Below the pieces are notes generated by a model. It was given only the letters and a program-made list of their open reading frames with translations, ran no database searches and was not told the DNA's origin. From JACQGD01 sp045628725 (GTDB lineage: Bacteria > Patescibacteriota > Saccharimonadia > Saccharimonadales > Saccharimonadaceae), in NCBI GenBank assembly GCA_045628725.1, contig JAZQPT010000071.1, positions 1-6,487 on the forward strand: a stretch of 6,487 bases of DNA, written 5' to 3'. Both the position numbers and the translations under genes were made by a program. Numbering within the stretch: position 1 is the stretch's first letter; every line of letters begins with the position of its first letter. This document shows, piece by piece, positions 1 to 5,211 of this stretch.

Positions 1-380
1 CGAATACCGATGACATGCGCGAAGCGCCGAGCCTGATTTTGATCCGCTCCCTGCTTGCGGCCGGCTGCGAGGTCGTCGCCTACGACCCTGTCGCGAGCAC
101 CGAGGCGATGCGCGTTCTGTCGCTCGAACACGGCGAAGCCAAATGCACCGAGATGATCAAGATTGCCGCGTCCGCCGATGAGGCAACCGAAGACGCGGAT
201 GCGCTGGTGCTGGTGACCGAGTGGAAGGAATTCCGTGCGCCTGATTGGGCGCGCCTGTCGGAAAAACTGCGCAGCCGCGTCGTGTTCGACGGCCGCAATA
301 TCTACGATCCGGAAGCGGTTGCCAGCGCCGGCTTGTCGTACGAAGGCATTGGGCGCATGAGCAGGGGAGTTGCGCAGTGA
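1..380 (+). CDS. ugd: UDP-glucose 6-dehydrogenase, C-terminal part (5' end outside window)
   Basis: This is the C-terminal ~125 residues of a cytoplasmic enzyme that oxidises UDP-glucose to UDP-glucuronate with two NAD+. The first whole codon is at base 3 and the stop is TGA at 378-380. The visible part is the UDP-binding C-terminal domain. It begins NTDDMREAPS, the usual opening of this domain after the central helix. It continues with a Rossmann-like strand ending VVAYDP, then VLVTEWKEF, and near the end VVFDGRNIYDP, a family hallmark. The NAD-binding domain and catalytic cysteine lie upstream of the window, so their integrity cannot be judged. Codons are GC-rich, unlike the glycosyltransferase genes to the right. 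The gene overlaps the next by four bases (GTGA), which suggests one operon and coupled translation. The product is the substrate of the neighbouring epimerase. The family call is secure; use of the symbol ugd is conventional. Confidence 0.95.
   Translation, partial: NTDDMREAPSLILIRSLLAAGCEVVAYDPVASTEAMRVLSLEHGEAKCTEMIKIAASADEATEDADALVLVTEWKEFRAPDWARLSEKLRSRVVFDGRNIYDPEAVASAGLSYEGIGRMSRGVAQ
363..369 (+). promoter_or_regulatory. Ribosome binding site deciding the epimerase start
   Basis: AGGGGAG lies seven bases before the GTG at 377, inside the last codons of ugd. It supports the GTG start over the upstream in-frame ATG at 245. Confidence 0.75.
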
Positions 381-1360
381 CAGGCAAGCAAACCATCCTG
401 GTGACGGGGGCCGCAGGTTTTGTCGGAAGTTATGTAGCGGCACGCCTCGCTTCGATGGGACATCAGGTCGTCGGTTGCGACAATTTTAATGACTACTACG
501 ATCCGCAGCTGAAACAGGACCGCCTTGCGGCGATCCTCGCGCCTGCCGGCGTCGCCTGCGAAACGGTCGAGCTGGCAGATGCTGCCCAGGTGGCGGCCCT
601 GTTCGACCGGGTGCGCCCCTCGCTGGTGGTGCATCTGGCAGCGCAAGCCGGGGTGCGCTATTCGCTGCAAAATCCGGCGGCCTATATCCAGTCCAACCTG
701 GTCGGCTTCGGGAATATCCTCGAAGCCTGCCGCCAGCACAAGATCGCGCACCTGCTCTACGCCAGCAGCAGCAGCGTCTACGGCAACAATGCCAAGACGC
801 CGTTCAGCGAAGATGACCAGACCGACGCGCCGGTGTCGCTGTACGCGGCCACCAAGAAGTCGAACGAGCTGATGGCGCATTCGTACAGCCACCTGTACCG
901 CTTGCCCGCAACCGGCTTGCGTTTCTTCACGGTCTACGGACCCTGGGGCCGGCCGGACATGGCCTATTTCAGCTTCTCCAAGAATATGCTTGAAGGCAAG
1001 ACGATTCCCGTCTTCGCCGAGGGCCTGTTGCGTCGCGATTTTACCTATATCGACGATATCGTCGAGGGTGTGGTGCGCTTGCTGTTCAAGCCAAGCCTGG
1101 ACGCGGCAGGTGCGCCGCATTCGGTCTTTAATATTGGCAATAATCAGCCAGTAATGGTGCTCGATTTCATCCGTACCCTCGAGCAGGCGCTCGGACTGGA
1201 GGCCAAGCTCGATTTCCAGCCGATGCAGGCAGGCGACGTGCCGGCGACCCATGCCGAAACGCGCAAGTTGCAGGGCTGGGTCGGGTATGCGCCGGCGACA
1301 CCGCTGGCGGATGGATTGACGAAATTTGCGCAATGGTTCCGAGCTTGGCCCGGCAGGTAA
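377..1360 (+). CDS. UDP-glucuronate 4-epimerase-type NAD-dependent sugar epimerase
   Basis: This is a 327-residue extended short-chain dehydrogenase/reductase, complete for the family. The NAD-binding motif TGAAGFVG is at residues 10-17, and NFNDYYDP at 36-43 is typical of UDP-glucuronate (UDP-galacturonate-forming) epimerases of the LpsL/GAE group. Active-site serines lie in YASSSSVYG (128-136) and the catalytic Tyr156-Lys160 pair in YAATK. FFTVYGPWGRPDMA (183-196) and RRDFTYIDDIV (219-229) are also family signatures. It probably interconverts UDP-glucuronate and UDP-galacturonate in the cytoplasm. I chose the GTG start at 377 because AGGGGAG at 363-369 gives a ribosome site with 7-base spacing, and because a GxxGxxG fold normally begins within about ten residues of the N-terminus. 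An in-frame ATG at 245 would add 44 unrelated residues read inside ugd. The GTGA overlap with ugd suggests translational coupling. Exact substrate is inferred: a UDP-glucose or UDP-GlcNAc 4-epimerase is less likely given the adjacent ugd. Confidence 0.92.
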   Translation: MTGKQTILVTGAAGFVGSYVAARLASMGHQVVGCDNFNDYYDPQLKQDRLAAILAPAGVACETVELADAAQVAALFDRVRPSLVVHLAAQAGVRYSLQNPAAYIQSNLVGFGNILEACRQHKIAHLLYASSSSVYGNNAKTPFSEDDQTDAPVSLYAATKKSNELMAHSYSHLYRLPATGLRFFTVYGPWGRPDMAYFSFSKNMLEGKTIPVFAEGLLRRDFTYIDDIVEGVVRLLFKPSLDAAGAPHSVFNIGNNQPVMVLDFIRTLEQALGLEAKLDFQPMQAGDVPATHAETRKLQGWVGYAPATPLADGLTKFAQWFRAWPGR

Positions 1361-1392
1361 ATCCCGGCATGACTTTTTGTTGAGTCGAGGTC

Positions 1393-1426
1393 AGGGCAGT
1401 TAATGTTTACTAACCTTGATTGCCCT
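1393..1426 (+). terminator. Stem-loop after the ugd-epimerase pair (possible terminator)
   Basis: AGGGCAGTTAA (1393-1403) and TTGATTGCCCT (1416-1426) can pair along all 11 positions as RNA if two G-U pairs are counted, with a 12-base loop. In DNA, 9 of 11 positions are complementary. It lies 32 bases after the epimerase stop, where a terminator is expected. No run of T follows (the next bases are ACATTTCTACG), so it may instead be an attenuating or RNA-stabilising hairpin. Confidence 0.35.
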
Positions 1427-1443
1427 ACATTTCTACGTACTAT
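1416..1443 (+). promoter_or_regulatory. Possible sigma70-type promoter for the acyltransferase gene
   Basis: TTGATT (1416-1421) and TACTAT (1438-1443) are separated by 16 bases and would start transcription near 1450, just before the ribosome site at 1459. Each box matches the consensus at only four of six positions, and the -35 box overlaps the right arm of the stem-loop at 1393-1426. A separate promoter makes sense given the composition change here, but the evidence is weak. Confidence 0.3.
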
Positions 1444-1466
1444 GAAACTCGCCTCATCGAGGATGT

Positions 1467-2552
1467 ATGCAGAATAACGATCGAATACAATATATCGATA
1501 CTTGGCGCTTCGTAGCGATAGCGCTTGTCATTGCAAGCCATATTGTCGAGTTTAGTCATCCTTGGTACCGAGAAAATTTTCCGGGGCTTGTTTGGCGGCT
1601 TCGGTACGCTGGCAGCTTTGGCGTGCAAATATTTTTTTGCATTAGTGGATTTGTCATTACCCGCGGCATATTGAAAGAGCTGGCCCAAGCGCAGACGATT
1701 AATATCAAGGGTTTTTACACGCGCAGGTTCTTTCGAATAATACCGCCACTTTGTCTTTATATTCTTGGTGCTGCTCTGTTCGCGACGACTGGCTTGGTCA
1801 AGGTATCTTCCGATCAAGTTATGCAGTCGGTTTTCTTCATGTGTAATATAAAAGAGGTTGGCGACTGCGGTTGGTCACTCGGACATACATGGAGCCTTGC
1901 GTTTGAAGAGCAGTTCTATCTCTTCTTTCCAATTTTCGTCGTTGGTGTTGGGCTGAATGTGCAAATTGCCAGAAAACGTTTCGCAGTTGGAGCCGCTTTC
2001 CTGCTAATCGCCGCCTCAATTACCCTAGCTTCATCTCGACCTGATTTAAGTAAATATTTTTATACGTTCAATTTCATGCTCACTGGTTGTGTTTTCGCTG
2101 CCTATTGGCCTTTGACTGGACCATTCATGAAACGAGTACATCCGCTTATTTGGGGAATCATTGCATTATTGACGTTTAGCATGGGATGCATATTGCCCGT
2201 GTCGGATTCATTCCGACCAGTATTATCAATCGCAATCATGCCGATTGCAATTTGCATTATGGTTTTAGGTACGCCGGTTGTGATCCCAGTAGTTGGGAGA
2301 ATTTTTTTAAACAAATGGCTCTGTCATTTAGGGAAGATTTCTTTTTCGCTCTACTTATGGCAGCAATTGGCCACCGGAAACTATCATAGCGCGTCGCCTT
2401 TCTTTGCCCTATTCGGATTAACAGGCGTTCTTATTTTTTCTTTGTTGTCTTACAAATATTTTGAGCTTCCGTTGATAAAGTTGGGCGCTCAACTATCTGA
2501 AAGTTTTCGTTTAAGGCCCGAAAAGCGGTTCCAACGAGGTCAAAATCTGTGA
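1467..2552 (+). CDS. Acyltransferase 3 family integral membrane protein (polysaccharide O-acyltransferase)
   Basis: This is a complete 361-residue member of the acyltransferase-3 (OafA/NodX/ExoZ-like) family, inner-membrane enzymes that usually O-acetylate surface glycans. Visible family features in order are: N-terminal IDTWRFVAIALVIASH with the conserved His25; GSFGVQIFFCISGFVIT (49-65); the basic motif FYTRRFFRIIPP (83-94); HTWSLAFEEQFYLFFP (140-155), the H-x-W-S-L-x-x-E-E signature; and near the C-terminus GKISFSLYLWQQ (289-300) and YFELP (331-335). Many hydrophobic segments of membrane-spanning length run throughout. The length is normal for the stand-alone form, with no fused SGNH domain. 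ATG 1467 is preceded by GAGG (1459-1462) with a short 4-base gap, and the protein starts, as usual for the family, shortly before the I-D-x-x-R motif. Codons are AT-rich compared with the two genes upstream, suggesting separate acquisition. The acceptor sugar cannot be read from sequence, and acetyl as the acyl group is inferred from the family. Confidence 0.93.
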   Translation: MQNNDRIQYIDTWRFVAIALVIASHIVEFSHPWYRENFPGLVWRLRYAGSFGVQIFFCISGFVITRGILKELAQAQTINIKGFYTRRFFRIIPPLCLYILGAALFATTGLVKVSSDQVMQSVFFMCNIKEVGDCGWSLGHTWSLAFEEQFYLFFPIFVVGVGLNVQIARKRFAVGAAFLLIAASITLASSRPDLSKYFYTFNFMLTGCVFAAYWPLTGPFMKRVHPLIWGIIALLTFSMGCILPVSDSFRPVLSIAIMPIAICIMVLGTPVVIPVVGRIFLNKWLCHLGKISFSLYLWQQLATGNYHSASPFFALFGLTGVLIFSLLSYKYFELPLIKLGAQLSESFRLRPEKRFQRGQNL

Positions 2553-2791
2553 GAACCAAGGTACCGAAAAAATTTTCTCAGTGTTACGTTGCTAAAATGA
2601 ATTGCCATTTGTTAAAGTCGAAAGTCGTCCCAGAACGGAATCCGCAGCTCGTCCTTTTTGACAGGCCGGACTTGACCCATAGCCACAAGAGCTTTGGAAA
2701 CAGCCCACATGCAGCTACCAAGCTAGCCAACGGCCGCCGGGATGGGTACTGCATACCTGCGCACGCGTAGTTGGTGTTTTGGTCAGAAGCT
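2553..2791. other. Convergent intergenic gap, no convincing gene
   Basis: This gap separates the 3' ends of the plus-strand acyltransferase and the minus-strand GT32 gene. I see no GC-rich stem with a T-run in either direction, so no intrinsic terminator can be called. A plus-strand frame from GTG 2549 (73 residues) overlaps the acyltransferase stop but has no domain character, and I do not call it. A short minus-strand frame (2710-2612, stop TAA, 32 residues, ending IPFWDDFRL) looks mildly protein-like and is discussed as a possible remnant. Confidence 0.5.
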
Positions 2792-3682
2792 CTAATCCGA
2801 ATTGACTTTCGCGCGCCGCACACGCATTATCAGGTTATGGACACGTTGGGCGAAGCCGTACAAATGCGTAAGCTGACGTTTAAGGAAATTCAGCTGAACT
2901 AGTGATTGGGTCTGGAACGAATAGTGTGATTTGAATTGTGTCTTGTGGGAATTGACTGCAAGAACGCTGTACTCAAAACCAAGGTCGCTGCGGCTGTTCA
3001 CGATTCGATGCGGATACCGTGAGAGAATCCGATGAATTGCAAGAGAATAGGCGATTGGTCCCGTAACACGCAATACTCCCGGCTTTCCGGTTCCATGCAA
3101 GCCTGGTATATAAGTTTCAATGTTTCTCAGTACGTTTTCGATCACGGATCGCAGGAACGGGTGGCCCGGGGCGCATGCGATAAACCACTGCTGGAATTCG
3201 CGCCCGCCAAATTCGTTCAATTCGTAATGCTTTCCCCAGCTATCATATGCCTCGATTTCATTGTTCCATTCGGACAGCAGGAAACAATCTTGCGGCTGCA
3301 AAACCTCATCCAACGGCCTAGTAGCAGTGCTCTTGATATCGAGATACAACCCACCTACCTTGTACATCAGCAAATAGCGGAAAAGATCGGCCCGTGCCGC
3401 GCCATATCGTGGGTCAATCCGCTTGAAATAGGCAAGAACTACTGCGGGATAGTTTTCCGTTATAAACTTTTCTATTTCTGCATCATCGTAGAAACGATAT
3501 TCCCAACTAGGGTTCATTGCCCTCAGGCGCTCGACGTTTTCCTGTAGAGCCGGTGGGAGCTGCGTACTATAAAAAGTTTGATGGACGATGTGCGGTATCC
3601 GAGTTTGTACCGGAAATTTGGACAAGACCTCAATATCGGGCGCCCGATTGAGTGGCGGGAATAGCAGCTTTTTTAGAGACAT
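2792..3682 (-). CDS. GT32-family glycosyltransferase (capsular/mannosyltransferase-like, DXD sugar-binding region)
   Basis: This complete 296-residue protein belongs to the GT32 type (Gly_transf_sug region, Och1/capsular transferase-like), probably a cytoplasmic or membrane-associated enzyme adding one sugar to a glycan repeat unit. The N-terminal IPHIVHQTF (29-37) is the family's first strand. PSWEYRFYDD (58-67) and ARADLFRYLLMYKVGGLYLDIKS (96-118) follow, the latter holding the nucleotide-sugar and metal site. The usual D-x-D reads Asp115-Ile116-Lys117, so the second acidic residue is replaced by lysine. TGP (207-209) and KSHYS (251-255) match the C-terminal part of the fold. The C-terminus after ~265 is basic (LKRQ, RVRRAK), which could hold it at the membrane. 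ATG 3680-3682 is chosen because it lies a normal distance before IPHIVHQT, although no strong ribosome site precedes it. It lies 145 bases downstream of another glycosyltransferase gene on the same strand. Donor and acceptor cannot be determined. Confidence 0.9.
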   Translation of the reverse strand: MSLKKLLFPPLNRAPDIEVLSKFPVQTRIPHIVHQTFYSTQLPPALQENVERLRAMNPSWEYRFYDDAEIEKFITENYPAVVLAYFKRIDPRYGAARADLFRYLLMYKVGGLYLDIKSTATRPLDEVLQPQDCFLLSEWNNEIEAYDSWGKHYELNEFGGREFQQWFIACAPGHPFLRSVIENVLRNIETYIPGLHGTGKPGVLRVTGPIAYSLAIHRILSRYPHRIVNSRSDLGFEYSVLAVNSHKTQFKSHYSFQTQSLVQLNFLKRQLTHLYGFAQRVHNLIMRVRRAKVNSD

Positions 3683-3827
3683 GGCAGACTTTATTTTGCA
3701 GTAATGAATCGACGCCGAATTTCAGAAGCTGGCTCTCTCGATCCTGAACGAGGCAGCCCGCCGTTGATCGAATGCCGAAGAAGCGGCCCCGGCAGGCCGG
3801 GATGTGACAGACTCCTGTCGCAGCAGT
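3683..3827 (-). other. Gap between the two minus-strand glycosyltransferase genes with three stem-loops
   Basis: Three inverted repeats fill much of this spacer. TGTGACAG (3803-3810) and CTGTCGCA (3815-3822) have a 4-base loop and one mismatch (wobble in one strand's RNA). CCCGGC (3788-3793) and GCCGGG (3796-3801) are separated by two bases. GGCT/AGCC (3731-3734, 3755-3758) enclose CTCG/CGAG (3737-3740, 3749-3752) around an 8-base loop. The first lies five bases past the TAA stop of the upstream gene, but no T-run follows, so intrinsic termination is doubtful. RNA processing, message stabilisation or a small repeat element are other options. Confidence 0.45.
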
Positions 3828-4871
3828 TTAAATATTTTGGGTTTTCAATCGTTTCAGTGCGCGGCTGTGCTGAATATTAAATAGCCACTTCAATAAAATG
3901 ATAGTCCCAGCAGGTCGACGGCCCAAATGTGGCGCACCAGTTTTGCCCCAGAACCCGTCGGATGTTCCCAGCAGCGCGGCATCACCCAACTCCTTGAATC
4001 CTTGGTAATAGAGCTTGTTCACTTCATATAGCGACCTGTCGAGCAAACGCAGATTTAACAAATGGCGAAATTTCTTCGGAGTGTTTTTCCTCCAAAATCT
4101 AAAACAGTTTCGTTGCATCAAGTAGAAAAAATAGGGCGGTCTGTTTGTATCTTTGCCGTCATGACAGGCATGGACGATTTTCGCATCAAATGCCATGCGG
4201 TTTTTCCAACCTGCAGCTGCCAGCCTGGCACTAATATCATTGTCCTCGAAATAAGCAAACAGCTTTTCGTCCAGAATGCCGATTTGCTTCAATGCATCCA
4301 CTCTGAACAGCACCGCTGTTCCTGAGACCCACATGTCATCCGGCCGAGTGTTTTCAGACAATGTCGTCTCGCTTTGGGATGCCAAGCGGATCGAGTGCAT
4401 GTTTTTCCAATCATGTCTGGCGCCGACAAAATCGATGTGGCGCGAATCATGCTCAGCAATACTGATGGGAGCAACTGCGCCACATCGCGGATCCAGATCC
4501 ATCAGGTCAATCATTTTTTCCAAGGCGTCGGGGTAGACTGTCGCATCGTTGTTCACCAGCCATACGAAATCGAAGTTAGCGTCGATCGCCGTCTGCATTG
4601 ATAAATTGTGGCCCCCTGCAAAGCCAAGGTTGGTTTCCAACCGGTTAATGGAAATTTCCGGAATGCCCACCCCGTCCTGCAGGAGTCGCCATTCCTCCGC
4701 GCGCGAACCGTTGTCGATCACCGACAGTTGCACCGCCAACTCGCCCTTGTCTTGCGATACCAAGGAGTCAATACAACGCAAAGTCGCGTTTGACGCATTC
4801 CAGTTCAAGATACTTATTAGCACCCTACGTTTTGTGGACTCCACGTTTCCTGCGTTCACTTCTTCCGCCAT
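3828..4871 (-). CDS. GT2-family glycosyltransferase (rhamnosyltransferase-like)
   Basis: This complete 347-residue GT-A fold transferase probably transfers a sugar from a nucleotide donor to a growing lipid-linked repeat unit at the cytoplasmic face of the membrane. VLISILNWN (17-25) is the first strand and VIDNGS (51-56) binds the nucleotide. TNLGFAGGHN (80-89) is characteristic of the rhamnosyltransferase-like branch of GT2. WLVNNDATVYPDAL (104-117) holds the metal-site Asn-Asn-Asp that replaces D-x-D in this branch. VSGTAVLFR (182-190) and LDEKLFAYFEDNDISARLAAAGW (200-222) give the acceptor side and the catalytic-base E-D-N-D region. The region after ~250 is a less conserved helical tail (YFFYLMQRNCFRFWRKN) that resembles a membrane-contact segment. 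ATG 4869-4871 is preceded on its strand by AGGGA with a 7-base gap. It is transcribed away from the other GT2 gene and towards the GT32 gene. The sugar specificity is not readable; rhamnose is only the commonest case in this branch. Confidence 0.92.
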   Translation of the reverse strand: MAEEVNAGNVESTKRRVLISILNWNASNATLRCIDSLVSQDKGELAVQLSVIDNGSRAEEWRLLQDGVGIPEISINRLETNLGFAGGHNLSMQTAIDANFDFVWLVNNDATVYPDALEKMIDLMDLDPRCGAVAPISIAEHDSRHIDFVGARHDWKNMHSIRLASQSETTLSENTRPDDMWVSGTAVLFRVDALKQIGILDEKLFAYFEDNDISARLAAAGWKNRMAFDAKIVHACHDGKDTNRPPYFFYLMQRNCFRFWRKNTPKKFRHLLNLRLLDRSLYEVNKLYYQGFKELGDAALLGTSDGFWGKTGAPHLGRRPAGTIILLKWLFNIQHSRALKRLKTQNI

Positions 4872-4963
4872 TTCAATGTCCCTGATAAACGCTTCCGCCG
4901 TTGGTGTATGTCGCTAACTTTAAATGGTGTCTAGCTCTGCAACCGGGAAGCCACGTCGTTAAT

Positions 4964-4981
4964 AATGCAATATATTGCATT
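4964..4981. repeat. Perfect 18-base palindrome (operator candidate)
   Basis: The sequence reads the same on both strands, with half-site AATGCAATA. It lies 90 bases before the ATG of the minus-strand GT2 gene, in a position suited to a dimeric regulator. Its TATATT core could also serve as a -10 element. The palindrome is seen directly; its function is inference. Confidence 0.5.
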
Positions 4982-4985
4982 TAAA

Positions 4986-5003
4986 CTATACTTCTTGGTA
5001 TAG
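4986..5003. repeat. Inverted repeat CTATAC-N6-GTATAG
   Basis: Six-base perfect arms at 4986-4991 and 4998-5003 flank TTCTTG. It also spans 18 bases and sits four bases from the palindrome at 4964-4981, with centres 22 bases apart, close to two helical turns. On the minus strand the left arm overlaps TATAGT, a -10-like hexamer. Confidence 0.45.
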
Positions 5004-5115
5004 CGTCACTTTTTTGAATGCCTTTCGCAGGGCTAGAGGCAGGCTTCGAGACCGGAGCTGAGGTCGGAAGATCCCTCTCTCATTCTATTATCGTTACCTG
5101 TTTCGCGCACTAAGT

Positions 5116-5130
5116 TTGCTATGATAGCAA
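5116..5130. promoter_or_regulatory. Extended -10 promoter inside a 15-base inverted repeat
   Basis: TTGCTAT (5116-5122) and ATAGCAA (5124-5130) are perfect arms around a single G. On the plus strand this contains TGCTATGAT (5117-5125), an extended -10 element (TGN followed by a five-of-six match to TATAAT). Transcription would start near 5132, about 80 bases before the ATG at 5212. No good -35 hexamer is seen, as is common with extended -10 promoters. A protein bound to the repeat would block RNA polymerase, so it could be an operator. Confidence 0.4.
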
Positions 5131-5201
5131 TAACTCGTGCTTTTCTCGTTACATCTCGCACGTCCCAGAATTTTCTAATTTGTTGCAACATGGTACTATT
5201 T

Positions 5202-5207
5202 GAAGAG
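5202..5207 (+). promoter_or_regulatory. Ribosome binding site deciding the start of the plus-strand GT2 gene
   Basis: GAAGAG lies four bases before ATG 5212. It overlaps the alternative in-frame TTG at 5200, which has no ribosome site of its own, so ATG 5212 is preferred. The same short spacing is seen before the acyltransferase gene at 1467. Confidence 0.5.
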
Positions 5208-5211
5208 CGTT

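Larger units (their letters stand above)
4872..5211. promoter_or_regulatory. Divergent intergenic region controlling two glycosyltransferase genes
   Basis: This 340-base gap lies between the minus-strand GT2 gene and the plus-strand GT2 gene, so promoters in both directions are expected. It is AT-rich except for a GC-richer stretch at about 5029-5075. It holds two adjacent 18-base inverted repeats (4964-4981 and 4986-5003), a 15-base inverted repeat over an extended -10 box (5116-5130) and a 10-base palindrome (5181-5190). For the minus-strand gene I see AT-rich -10-like hexamers within 4964-5003 but no matching -35 at good spacing, so I do not place that promoter exactly. No gene or structured RNA is recognisable. 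Confidence 0.55.

Noticed and set aside
245..376. Upstream in-frame ATG at 245 extending the epimerase by 44 residues
   Set aside because: The extra residues have no resemblance to the family and would be read inside ugd. GTG 377 has a good ribosome site and puts the NAD-binding motif at the expected position.
302..1333. Long minus-strand open frame (343 codons) opposite the epimerase
   Set aside because: It is fully antisense to a gene with clear family motifs, shows no domain character, and long antisense frames are common opposite GC-rich genes.
2549..2770. Plus-strand 73-residue frame from GTG 2549 overlapping the acyltransferase stop
   Set aside because: There is no recognisable domain, hydrophobic segment or strong ribosome site, and the composition is like random intergenic sequence.
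3032..3547. Plus-strand 171-residue frame inside the GT32 gene
   Set aside because: It is a shadow of a well-supported gene on the opposite strand, with no motif of its own.
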